Source of the DNA: Mesonia algae
Lineage (GTDB): Bacteria; Bacteroidota; Bacteroidia; Flavobacteriales; Flavobacteriaceae
Assembly: GCF_003253545.1 (NCBI RefSeq)
Contig: NZ_QKYV01000003.1
Coordinates: forward strand, 62,001-126,000
Length of the DNA: 64,000 bases
Direction: 5' to 3'
The notes beneath the pieces were generated by a model that was not told the origin of the DNA, did not search any database, and worked only from the letters and a program-made list of their open reading frames with translations. Position numbers and translations under genes: made by a program. Shown here in pieces: positions 27,145 through 36,305 of this stretch; within the stretch, counting starts at the first letter, position 1; each line of letters begins with the position of its first letter.

Positions 27145-27154
27145 ATTACATTTG
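27126..27154 (+). promoter_or_regulatory. fabD promoter
   Basis: TTG (27126-27128) is followed after 18 bases by TACATTTG (27147-27154), a perfect Bacteroidota -7 box. It lies 23 bases upstream of the fabD ATG. The -33 element is inside the hairpin of the preceding terminator. Confidence 0.6.
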
Positions 27155-27177
27155 TTTTTCACCTAAAAAAAACAATT

Positions 27178-28059
27178 ATGAAAGCATTTATATATCCTGG
27201 GCAAGGAGCGCAATTTTCTGGAATGGGATTAGACCTTTATGAAAAATACCCACAAGCTCAAGAGATGTTTAATGAAGCGAACAAAATATTAGATTTTTCA
27301 ATCACTGATGTTATGTTTGAAGGAACCGCAGAGCAATTAAAAGAAACTAAAGTTACTCAGCCTGCTATCTTTCTTCATTCTGTAATATTACATACGATAT
27401 TAGGAGATCTTGCAAAGCCAGATATGGTTGCAGGTCATTCTTTAGGAGAATTTTCTGCTCTGGTAGCCAATAAGACATTAAAATTTGAAGATGCTCTTAG
27501 GTTGGTTTCCCAAAGAGCTTTAGCGATGCAAAAAGCATGTGAACTACAAGAATCTACCATGGCTGCAGTTTTAGGTCTTGAAGATGAATTGGTAGAAGCT
27601 GTTTGTGCAGAAACTGAAGGTATTGTCGTGGCTGCAAATTACAACTGTCCTGGGCAATTAGTGATTTCGGGAGAAGTAGCTGCTATAGATAGAGCTTGTG
27701 AAGAATTAAAGAAACGCGGAGCAAAAAGAGCTTTAAAACTTCCTGTTGGAGGAGCTTTTCATTCGCCGCTCATGGAACCTGCTAGAGAAGAACTAGCAAA
27801 AGCTATAGAAAACACTGACTTTAGTGAACCTATATGCCCTATCTATCAAAATGTAAGCACTTTTGCCGTTAGCTCTCCCGAAGAAATCAAAAAAAATCTA
27901 ATATTTCAATTGACAGCACCTGTAAAATGGACTCATAGTGTAAAAAATATGATTGCAGATGGCGCCACTTCTTTTACCGAGGTTGGTCCCGGTAAAGTTT
28001 TACAAGGTTTAGTAAAAAAAGTAGATAGGACTATGGTTACGACCAGTCCTCAATTATAA
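27178..28059 (+). CDS. fabD: Malonyl-CoA:ACP transacylase
   Basis: A 293-residue cytoplasmic enzyme that loads malonate onto acyl carrier protein for fatty acid synthesis. The N-terminal YPGQGAQFSGMG, the active-site serine in GHSLGEFSAL (near residue 88), the GGAFHSPLM histidine region (near 198) and the terminal EVGPGKVLQGLVKKV are all present. It has its own promoter and is followed after 13 bases by the first of two surface-protein genes. Confidence 0.96.
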   Translation: MKAFIYPGQGAQFSGMGLDLYEKYPQAQEMFNEANKILDFSITDVMFEGTAEQLKETKVTQPAIFLHSVILHTILGDLAKPDMVAGHSLGEFSALVANKTLKFEDALRLVSQRALAMQKACELQESTMAAVLGLEDELVEAVCAETEGIVVAANYNCPGQLVISGEVAAIDRACEELKKRGAKRALKLPVGGAFHSPLMEPAREELAKAIENTDFSEPICPIYQNVSTFAVSSPEEIKKNLIFQLTAPVKWTHSVKNMIADGATSFTEVGPGKVLQGLVKKVDRTMVTTSPQL

Positions 28060-28072
28060 TTAAAACAATTCT

Positions 28073-30451
28073 ATGCAAAAACTATTCTCTCTATTCGTTT
28101 TCTTATTTACTTGTATTACCTTCTCGCAAACTCCTATTCATTCATTTGAAAGGATTAAAGAAGCTCAAAGTAATTTTTTTCAACTCGATAGAGAGAATAT
28201 TTTTCTCCATTTTAATAAAACCAAATTTGTACCTCAAGAGGGAGTTTGGTTTACAGCCTATTCTTATAGCAGTAAAAATCTATTACCCCATACATCAACT
28301 ACCAATTTACAAGTCAAGCTTTTTGACAAAAGTGGTAAAGAGGTAGCTTCTAAAGTTATTTTTATATACGAAGGCGTTGGAGAAGGTTTCTTTGATATTA
28401 CCGAACTGGGTTTGACTCCTGGTATATATCAAATTAAAGCTTCAACAAATTATATGAAAAACTTTAGAGAAGATTTAGCTTTTCATGAAACCATAGAAAT
28501 TCTAGGTAATTACACTTCCGCGGAAAATTCTCCTTCTGTAAAAAAAGCTTACGATTTGCAGATGTTACCTGAAGGCGGACATTTCTTGACCAATGTTAAC
28601 AATAGCGTAGGCGTTAAACTTATTGATCAAAATGGAAAAGGAGTTGAATTCTTAAATGCAGAACTTAAAAACAGTAAAAACGAAACAATTACTAACTTCA
28701 AATCGAACTCATTTGGTTTGGCTAAATTCAATTTTACACCTACGGTTGGAGAAAAATATAAAGTAGTTGTATATCTAGCTAATGAAAATAACATAACTTC
28801 TTCTTTACCTCCTATAAATACAAAGGGAATAGCATTATCGGTCAACAACCTTCATCCCACACAAGTTATTTTATCGATCCAAACCAATAGAGAAACCTTA
28901 AAAGAAATTCAGCAAAAGCCTTATACAGTTTTGGTACATCAAAACGGAAATATGAATGCGATGGAATTTCTTTTTCCTAACAATAATACTCAAGTAATAT
29001 TACCTATTAAAAAATCTTCATTAAATCCTGGGGTTAATACCATTACTATATTTAATGAAAAGAAACAGCCTATTTTAGAGCGATTAGTTTACAAAGAAAT
29101 AACAGCTAAGAGAATAGATGCATCTGTTTCTTTAAAGAAAAATCATATAGATTCTCTAGAATATGAAGTGCAACTTACAGATAATATAAAGAAAGGAAGT
29201 TTAAGTATTTCCGTTTTACCTTCGGCTACTAAATCTTATACCTCCACCCAAAGTATAGCTTCTGCTTTCTTTCTAGAGCCTTATTTAAAAGGACAGGTAG
29301 AAAATGCATCATATTATTTTGATAAGGAAAATCCGCGACAGCGATTTTATGATTTAGATTTAGATTTACTTTTACTTACGCAAGGTTGGAGTAAATATAG
29401 ATGGAATGATGTTTTTAACCATCCTCCAAAAAATTTCTACGAGTCTGAGGTTGGATTTTCCCTTAACGGAAAAGTAAACAATTACAACCCTAAAAAAATT
29501 GATCAAGTTTATGTAAAATCTAATCATTCTGGTTTATTTGAAGTTATAGAACTTGATAATACGGGAAATTTTACACTAGACAGTTTATTCGTTATTAAGA
29601 CTGACTCATTATACATAGGCTCAATAAAGAAAAGAAATGATAAAACTAAAAAGCCACAATTGTTCATTACTGCTTTACCAAAAAATAAAGTAGAGAGTAT
29701 AGAGAGGCTAAGACTCCCAACTTCTAATAAAAAAGATGTGTATGCTCCAACCAACTTTAATACAAAAAGTTTTATCTCTGATGAAGTATTAGATACCGTG
29801 ATCTTACAGGGGGAAAATATTAACCGAGTACGTTCTAGATCATCTGCTTTTGAAGATGTTATAGTTTTTGACGAAGATATTTCAAACTTCTACCAATTTT
29901 TTTTAGACTATATAATAACTAAGGGTTATGATGTTATTAGAGGAATTAACAATGTTTCCATAAGATCTAGAAGGCAAGTGTCTACAATTAATGGGGTTAT
30001 CCCTACTAAAGTTTTTATAGATGGTATGCCAATAGACTATGAATTCTCAAATATGCTATTAATCTTGAAAACCAAAGATATCGAAGAGGTAATACTTAAC
30101 AAGTCTGGCGTAGGTCAAGGTTTATTTGGTGCTGGAGGTACTATTGAAATTATAACGAAAAAAAGCTATGGTTATAAAAATACAAAAGTGAAAGAATTGG
30201 CTTTAAAATATGAATTGCAAGATGGGTTTTCTTCTAATAAATCTTTTTATGCTCCCAAATACAGTTCTTTTAGCAGTGAAGATTTTCAAAAATATGGCGT
30301 TATTCATTGGGTTCCCTCTTTAAATTTTGATAACCAAAACAGCAAAAGCTTTAAATTTTTAAATACACTTACCGAAGAGATTACTTTTTACATAGAAGGT
30401 CTTACCACAGAGGGAAAAATTATTTCAGAAAAAATTAATATAAAACCTTAA
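28073..30451 (+). CDS. Macroglobulin-like protein with barrel-less TonB-plug-like domain, tandem copy 1
   Basis: A 792-residue protein with a signal peptide ending TFSQ. An MG-like N-terminal region (about 40-150) has the signature NIFLHFNKTKFVPQEGVWF, and further beta-sandwich modules follow with the LPEGGHFL motif near residue 165. About residues 620-695 form a plug-like domain (KVFIDGMPID ... GLFGAGGTIEIITKKS). Only about 95 residues remain after it, so no 22-strand receptor barrel can follow. The next gene is a paralogue of the same layout. Related proteins occur in Bacteroidota but I know of no assigned function; periplasmic or outer-membrane-associated location is inferred. Confidence 0.8.
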   Translation: MQKLFSLFVFLFTCITFSQTPIHSFERIKEAQSNFFQLDRENIFLHFNKTKFVPQEGVWFTAYSYSSKNLLPHTSTTNLQVKLFDKSGKEVASKVIFIYEGVGEGFFDITELGLTPGIYQIKASTNYMKNFREDLAFHETIEILGNYTSAENSPSVKKAYDLQMLPEGGHFLTNVNNSVGVKLIDQNGKGVEFLNAELKNSKNETITNFKSNSFGLAKFNFTPTVGEKYKVVVYLANENNITSSLPPINTKGIALSVNNLHPTQVILSIQTNRETLKEIQQKPYTVLVHQNGNMNAMEFLFPNNNTQVILPIKKSSLNPGVNTITIFNEKKQPILERLVYKEITAKRIDASVSLKKNHIDSLEYEVQLTDNIKKGSLSISVLPSATKSYTSTQSIASAFFLEPYLKGQVENASYYFDKENPRQRFYDLDLDLLLLTQGWSKYRWNDVFNHPPKNFYESEVGFSLNGKVNNYNPKKIDQVYVKSNHSGLFEVIELDNTGNFTLDSLFVIKTDSLYIGSIKKRNDKTKKPQLFITALPKNKVESIERLRLPTSNKKDVYAPTNFNTKSFISDEVLDTVILQGENINRVRSRSSAFEDVIVFDEDISNFYQFFLDYIITKGYDVIRGINNVSIRSRRQVSTINGVIPTKVFIDGMPIDYEFSNMLLILKTKDIEEVILNKSGVGQGLFGAGGTIEIITKKSYGYKNTKVKELALKYELQDGFSSNKSFYAPKYSSFSSEDFQKYGVIHWVPSLNFDNQNSKSFKFLNTLTEEITFYIEGLTTEGKIISEKINIKP

Positions 30452-30489
30452 TTGAAAAAAAGTTTTTATATTGAAGAAATCAATTTTTT

Positions 30490-32895
30490 ATGTTAAAAAA
30501 AATTTTATTCTTTAGCCTTTTCCTAATATCTAGCTTTTTATTTTCTCAAGCAAATCCAAAAAATATACGAGAATTAGGAGATAAATATAAAAATTTCTTT
30601 AAAGTTCAACCAGATTACCTCTATTTGCATCTCAATAAAACTTCATTTTTTGTAAATGAAACTTTGTGGTTTGCTGCCTACGCTTATAATATTCAACTGC
30701 AAGAACCTAATAAGCAAATCACCAATCTTGAAGTGAGTATTTATGATGAAAATCAAAATTTCATTACTCATAAAACTCTTTATATGAATGGTGGAAAAAG
30801 TTGGGGTGATTTCAATTTAAATGAAAAAGATTTTAAACCAGGAAAGTATTACATTACGGCTTATACAGAGTATATGAAAAACTTTGAGGAAAAGTCTAGT
30901 TTCATACAAATGTTTACGGTTTTGGGACAAGAGAAAGCACAACCCCAAAAAAAATCCCTAGAAAATTATGACCTCCACGTTTTACCTGAAGGCGGACATT
31001 TAATTGCGAATATACAAAATACTTTAGGTGTTAAAATGAGTAATTCTAATGCACAAGGTATCCCATTTAAAGCTATTTTTTATAATTCATCACAAGATAC
31101 TTTAGAAGAGTTTTCATCTAATAAATGGGGCTTTTCTAAATTTACATTTACTCCCGAAACTAATAAAAACTATTTTATAGATTTTATAACCCCAAAAGGT
31201 GATACGATTAAACACCAGATGGAACCTTCAGAAAAAGTAGGAGTTAATCTCAATTTACGTTCCTTTAACAAACAAACAGCAGTAATTGAAGTTAAGGGAA
31301 ATGAGAAAACATTACCTAGTTTACTTCAAAAAAAATATTATTTATCGATTCATAAAGATGGTCTAATGAAAACTTTGGACTTTAAATTTGTAAGAGGTTT
31401 TTTGGGCACAAAACTTAAAGTTGATACTGATGAGTTTTTTGATGGAATTAATATTATTACCGTGTTTAATGAAAACTTTCACCCCATTTTAGAACGCTTA
31501 ATTTACAATCCTTACAAATTAAAGAAACCGAAATTACAAGCTACACTTATAAAAAATCATATTGATTCTTTAGAGATAGGCTTAGAATCTTATAGTAATG
31601 AACTTAAAAAGTTAAGTATATCTGTACTACCCTCTAAAACAAATGCTTATCTACCTACAAAAAATATTACTTCTACTTTTAAGCTTAAGCCTTATATAAA
31701 AGGATTTATTGAAAAAGAAAATCAATACTTCACCCAGGAAGAACCCTTAAAAAAAAGAATGGAGAATCTAGATTTATTATTATTAACCCAAGGCTGGAGT
31801 AAATATAATTGGTATGAAATCTTCTCTGAAATAAAAAAAGAACCTTTCCCACGACATACAGGCTTTGAAATTGTAGGAACGGTTCTAGATAGAAATAAAA
31901 AAAGAGATAATGAAGTGTTTATTACTTCTAATCATTCCAATTTATTCGAAACTTTAGCTATAGATGATACCGATCAATTTAAAATAGACAGCCTTTATCT
32001 TTTAAAAAACGAAGACATCTCTATTGGTATAATTAATAAAAAAAATAAAAAAATTTCGTTTTCTAACGTTTCGCTATCAACTTACCCTTCTTTTTCACCG
32101 CAAACTATAGAGACTTATTTCAAATTTAACTCTAGTTACAAAAGAGAGGTAAATTATAATATTGTAAACCATAAAAAGAATATTTTTACCAAAGACCCAA
32201 AGAATTTTTTAAACACCAACGAATTAGAAGCTGTTATGCTTACTAGCAAGGGACGTAAGGATGCTTATGAAAGAATAGATAATTTTACAGAAAAGGTAAA
32301 CATAAATGAAAATTTGCCAGGAAGCTTTAAATATGTAACTGATTTAATTAAATCTAAAGGTTTTACAGTAGAAAAAACCCCAGATAGTTTGAAGGTATTT
32401 TCTAATCGATATTATACTATAACCCCAGGTGCAGGAAATAAGTTTGGTCAAATGACTACCCAAGTGTATATTGACGGAGTCCTTGTGCAACCCCAAGGCC
32501 TCACCCTTAGAAATTTAGAAACTGTTGAAATAGAATCTATTAAATTTAATAAGTTAGGAGCAGGAGAAGGTTTATTTGGAGGTGGTGGTGTAATTAGGAT
32601 CTTAACCAGAAAAGATTCTAGATTTAAACATGATAAAATAAAAAAAACAATAAAAACACTTCAAGCTCAAAACGGCTTTAGCTCTTCGAAAGAATTTTAT
32701 AATCCAGAATATAACAACTTGCAATCTGATTATTTTTTATATTACGGCACTATTCATTGGGAACCTAACCTTATCATGAAAAATGCTAAAAATTTTAAAA
32801 TCGTCAATACACTTACTCCTAACTTACTATTACATATTGAAGGATTAGATGAGTCAGGAGACTTAATTTCAGAAATCATACAAATTAATCTATGA
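30490..32895 (+). CDS. Macroglobulin-like protein with barrel-less TonB-plug-like domain, tandem copy 2
   Basis: An 801-residue paralogue of the preceding protein. The signal peptide ends LFSQ. Matching landmarks are YLYLHLNKTSFFVNETLWF near residue 38, LPEGGHLI near 165, LLLLTQGWSKYNW near 430, QVYIDGVLVQ near 656 and GLFGGGGVIRILTRKD near 692-703, and a closing HWEPNL-IEGLDESGDLIS segment. The plug-like part again has no following barrel. The final codons overlap the LRR gene by four bases (ATGA), implying translational coupling with that secreted protein. Confidence 0.8.
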   Translation: MLKKILFFSLFLISSFLFSQANPKNIRELGDKYKNFFKVQPDYLYLHLNKTSFFVNETLWFAAYAYNIQLQEPNKQITNLEVSIYDENQNFITHKTLYMNGGKSWGDFNLNEKDFKPGKYYITAYTEYMKNFEEKSSFIQMFTVLGQEKAQPQKKSLENYDLHVLPEGGHLIANIQNTLGVKMSNSNAQGIPFKAIFYNSSQDTLEEFSSNKWGFSKFTFTPETNKNYFIDFITPKGDTIKHQMEPSEKVGVNLNLRSFNKQTAVIEVKGNEKTLPSLLQKKYYLSIHKDGLMKTLDFKFVRGFLGTKLKVDTDEFFDGINIITVFNENFHPILERLIYNPYKLKKPKLQATLIKNHIDSLEIGLESYSNELKKLSISVLPSKTNAYLPTKNITSTFKLKPYIKGFIEKENQYFTQEEPLKKRMENLDLLLLTQGWSKYNWYEIFSEIKKEPFPRHTGFEIVGTVLDRNKKRDNEVFITSNHSNLFETLAIDDTDQFKIDSLYLLKNEDISIGIINKKNKKISFSNVSLSTYPSFSPQTIETYFKFNSSYKREVNYNIVNHKKNIFTKDPKNFLNTNELEAVMLTSKGRKDAYERIDNFTEKVNINENLPGSFKYVTDLIKSKGFTVEKTPDSLKVFSNRYYTITPGAGNKFGQMTTQVYIDGVLVQPQGLTLRNLETVEIESIKFNKLGAGEGLFGGGGVIRILTRKDSRFKHDKIKKTIKTLQAQNGFSSSKEFYNPEYNNLQSDYFLYYGTIHWEPNLIMKNAKNFKIVNTLTPNLLLHIEGLDESGDLISEIIQINL

Positions 32896-34994
32896 AAAAA
32901 CTATTACTATTAACTATTTGTTTTTTATCTGTATTTAGTACATATAGTCAAGTCCCAACCAGCGAAAGAAATGCGCTTATTGCTATTTACAACGCCCTAG
33001 ATGGACCTAATTGGGGAAACAGCACCAATTGGAATACTACTCATCCTGTAAATACTTGGGAATATGTGAGTACCGCAATGGTTAATAACCAAGAACATGT
33101 AGTTTCTTTAAATTTCACTAACAATAGTGACCTAAGCGGGAATTTCCCTACAGAATTTACAGACTTAACAGAGCTTAAATTATTTATTGCTGAAGGTGCG
33201 AATCTTAGCGGACCTATACCAGCCAATATAGGCGACTTAACTAAACTTGAAACTTTTGCTGTCGGCAACCCCAATGGTTGGGGTAATAATCAACTTTCTG
33301 GTTCTATACCAGCCTCTATTGTAAATTGTACTCAACTTACGGGATTAGCATTAAATCACAACAAGTTAAGCGGAGATATTCCTGACTTAACAGGTTTACC
33401 TAACTTAAATACTCTTTGGATTAATGGGAATCATTTTGAATTTGGAGATTTTGAAGACGAATTTATTATCTACAACACACTAAATTTTGAATACCAAAAC
33501 CAACGTTTAATTGGTAACAAAGTCACAGAGATTGTTCCTGTAAATTCCAGTTATACCATTACCTCTCCCATTTCTGGAAATAATAATGTTTATGAATGGT
33601 ACCATAACAGAACGTTAATTCCAGGAGCAACCAACTCTACTTTGCAAGTTACCATTAACAATACGAATGATTACGGAGACTATGTTAGTAAAGTAACCAA
33701 TACGGTAGTAACAGGTTTAGAGTTAGAAAGTGAAATCATAATGCTAGATGATTACCCAAATAACAAACCTGAATATCCTTTTTTAGCACAACTTTACAGT
33801 AATACGAATGGAAGCAGTTGGAATGATAACACAAATTGGTTAGACAACACCAAACCTTTACATGATTGGAAAGGAATTGATATGAAAAATGGAAGGTTAA
33901 ATTCATTAATATTAATTGATAATAACTTAGATGGCTCTATACCTTCCAATATAGATTTATTAAGTGAAGCAAAATTATTTCGTCTGGATATAAATCAACT
34001 TACAGGAAATATTCCCTCGACTATTGGCAATTTAACTAACTTAGAAATATTAGCATTACAACAAAATCAATTAACGGGTAATATCCCTACAAGTATTGGG
34101 AATTTAATCAATTTAACTATGTTATGGTTAGATTACAATCTGTTCTCGGGGAGTATTCCTTCTCAAATTGGAAATTTAACCTCTTTGAATCATTTATTAT
34201 TAGACTCCTGTGGTCTAAGTGGAAATGTCCCTTCTAGTTTCGAGAACTTAGTCAACTTAAGTTGGTTGAGTCTATCTGGTCATAATTGGAATATAAATGG
34301 CATAAGCTATAGTAATAATTTGTCAGGAGATTTACCTGACTTTACAAATATGCCATATTTAGGAGCTTTTACTATTAGCCATAATCAATTTGAATTTGCA
34401 GATATTGCAAATGAATATGATTATTATGTAAATAATATACCTCAGTTTAGTTTTAACCCTCAATATACGATAGATACTGAAGATGACATCAATATACAAC
34501 CTGGTGATGATGTTACTTTAACGGTAAATTACCAAGACCCTTCTGGCAAGTTAACAGCCACAAGCACCTTCCAATGGTATAAAGATGATGTTGTTATTCC
34601 TGGAGCAACAAATAATTTATACACCATTACCAATGCTCAAACTACAGATAGCGGAGATTATTATTGTAAAATTGTAAACCCGGCTTATCCAGATTTTGAA
34701 ATCCAGCGCAGAATGATTCATTTAACTGTGGGAGGACTTGACACCCAAAACATTAAAAATGAAATTTTTACTTTTTTCCCAAATCCTGTAAAAGAAACCT
34801 TAAACTTAAAGTTAGAACAAAGTGATGCTCAAATACAGCTCTATGATATTCAGGGGAAAGTAATTTTAGAAGTGAAAAGCATAAATGAAGATAAATTACA
34901 ACTTAATTTGTCTTCCTTACCAAACGGAACCTACTTTTTAAAAGTTAGAATGATAGACGGTTCTACTTCCGTAAAGAAAATCATTAAACAATAA
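32892..34994 (+). CDS. Leucine-rich-repeat and Ig-like surface protein with T9SS sorting domain
   Basis: A 700-residue protein with a signal peptide ending TYSQ. The order is LRR block 1 (about 60-200), an Ig-like domain (about 205-280), LRR block 2 (about 300-500, repeats of the LTGNIPxxIGNLTNL plant-like type), a second Ig-like domain (about 520-610), and a type A T9SS C-terminal domain (about 625-700: FFPNPVKETLNL ... LPNGTYFLKV). It should be exported by the type IX system and attached to or released from the cell surface. It is coupled to the tandem plug-like genes upstream. The ligand is unknown. Confidence 0.9.
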   Translation: MKKLLLLTICFLSVFSTYSQVPTSERNALIAIYNALDGPNWGNSTNWNTTHPVNTWEYVSTAMVNNQEHVVSLNFTNNSDLSGNFPTEFTDLTELKLFIAEGANLSGPIPANIGDLTKLETFAVGNPNGWGNNQLSGSIPASIVNCTQLTGLALNHNKLSGDIPDLTGLPNLNTLWINGNHFEFGDFEDEFIIYNTLNFEYQNQRLIGNKVTEIVPVNSSYTITSPISGNNNVYEWYHNRTLIPGATNSTLQVTINNTNDYGDYVSKVTNTVVTGLELESEIIMLDDYPNNKPEYPFLAQLYSNTNGSSWNDNTNWLDNTKPLHDWKGIDMKNGRLNSLILIDNNLDGSIPSNIDLLSEAKLFRLDINQLTGNIPSTIGNLTNLEILALQQNQLTGNIPTSIGNLINLTMLWLDYNLFSGSIPSQIGNLTSLNHLLLDSCGLSGNVPSSFENLVNLSWLSLSGHNWNINGISYSNNLSGDLPDFTNMPYLGAFTISHNQFEFADIANEYDYYVNNIPQFSFNPQYTIDTEDDINIQPGDDVTLTVNYQDPSGKLTATSTFQWYKDDVVIPGATNNLYTITNAQTTDSGDYYCKIVNPAYPDFEIQRRMIHLTVGGLDTQNIKNEIFTFFPNPVKETLNLKLEQSDAQIQLYDIQGKVILEVKSINEDKLQLNLSSLPNGTYFLKVRMIDGSTSVKKIIKQ

Positions 34995-35015
34995 ACCAAC
35001 TCAATCATATTAAAT

Positions 35016-35050
35016 AAAAAAAGAGGCTTTTAAAAAGCCTCTTTTTTTTA
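35016..35050. terminator. Bidirectional hairpin terminator
   Basis: A perfect 10-bp stem (AAGAGGCTTT / AAAGCCTCTT) is flanked by A-runs on the left and T-runs on the right, between the convergent LRR and DegT-type genes. Confidence 0.88.
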
Positions 35051-35071
35051 TTTATTTGTCTATTCCAATCT

Positions 35072-36211
35072 CTAGTCTTTCCCTACAAAATCATTCACCA
35101 TTTTAGCGATATATCGTATTTGATCTTCATCTAATTCAGTGTGCATAGGTAAAGCGATTACTTCTTTCACTAATTGATTGGTTACCTTGAAGTCTTCTTC
35201 ATTATAACGTTCCGCATCAGCGTAAGCTTTTTGAGCATGCAATGGGATTGGATAATAAATACCACAAGGAATATTATTTTCCTGTAAGTGTTTTACCAAA
35301 GCATCTCGCTTTCCATTCATAATACGCAAAGTGTATTGATGAAATACATGGGTGTCACAATCACTAACCACCTCTGGAGTGATGATGTTCTTATTACTAT
35401 CAAAAGCAGTACTGTATTTGAAAGCTGCTTCTTTTCTAGCTTCATTATAAATATCTAATCTAGGTAATTTTGCTCTCAACACTGCTGCCTGCAAACTATC
35501 TAACCTAGAGTTTACTCCTATCACATCGTGATGGTATCTTTCGTACATCCCGTGGTTAACAATTCCTCTAATGGTATGAGCTAATTTATCATCGTTGGTA
35601 AAAAGAGCTCCTCCATCTCCATAACACCCTAAATTTTTGCTAGGAAAAAATGATGTTGTTCCTACATCACCAATCGTTCCAGTTCTTTTAATGCTTTTGT
35701 CACTAGATCTATAATTAGCTCCTATCGCTTGTGCATTATCTTCAATCACAAAAAGATTATGAGCTTTAGCAATTCTCATTACTTCATCCATATTAGCACT
35801 TTGCCCGAATAAATGTACAGGGACAATTGCTTTAGTCTTAGATGTAATTGCTTTCTCTATAGCTTTAGGATCTATATTGTAAGTATGAGGCTCTACATCT
35901 ACCAATACTGGCGTTAAGTTTAAAAGTGCGATAACCTCTACTGTGGCAGCAAAAGTAAAATCTACTGTAATTACTTCGTCTCCTGGTTTTAAACCCAATC
36001 CCATCATAGCAATTTGTAAAGCATCTGTACCGTTAGCACAAGGTATAACGTGCTTTACTTCTAAATACTCTTCTAATTCTTTTTGAAATTGATGTACTTC
36101 GGGACCATTAATAAAAGAGGTGTTCTGTATAATCTCCTGCATAGACGCGTCTACCTGCTCTTTTATTTCTTCGTATTGACCTTTAAGGTCAACCATTTGA
36201 ATTTTTTTCAT
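35072..36211 (-). CDS. DegT/DnrJ/EryC1/StrS-family sugar aminotransferase
   Basis: A 379-residue PLP enzyme that would aminate a nucleotide-linked keto-sugar for surface polysaccharide synthesis. Motifs are KHVIPCANGTDALQIAM near the N-terminus, VIEDNAQAIGANY (PLP-binding aspartate), and TSFFPSKNLGCYGDGGAL with the Schiff-base lysine near residue 190. The C-terminus has the YPIPLHAQKAY segment typical of the family. The substrate cannot be fixed, since no other sugar genes flank it except waaA, which is divergent. Confidence 0.92.
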   Translation of the reverse strand: MKKIQMVDLKGQYEEIKEQVDASMQEIIQNTSFINGPEVHQFQKELEEYLEVKHVIPCANGTDALQIAMMGLGLKPGDEVITVDFTFAATVEVIALLNLTPVLVDVEPHTYNIDPKAIEKAITSKTKAIVPVHLFGQSANMDEVMRIAKAHNLFVIEDNAQAIGANYRSSDKSIKRTGTIGDVGTTSFFPSKNLGCYGDGGALFTNDDKLAHTIRGIVNHGMYERYHHDVIGVNSRLDSLQAAVLRAKLPRLDIYNEARKEAAFKYSTAFDSNKNIITPEVVSDCDTHVFHQYTLRIMNGKRDALVKHLQENNIPCGIYYPIPLHAQKAYADAERYNEEDFKVTNQLVKEVIALPMHTELDEDQIRYIAKMVNDFVGKD

Positions 36212-36305
36212 GAACTACAATATCTTTTCGCAAAAGTACAAAATATAGCCACTACCCCCAATTTGTTTTTCTTAAGAATAACGTATTTTAGCAAAAAAAT
36301 AGACT

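Noticed and set aside
28073-32895. Tandem genes as TonB-dependent receptors
   Set aside because: A plug-like domain is present but the C-terminal 22-strand barrel is missing, so receptor function is not supported.
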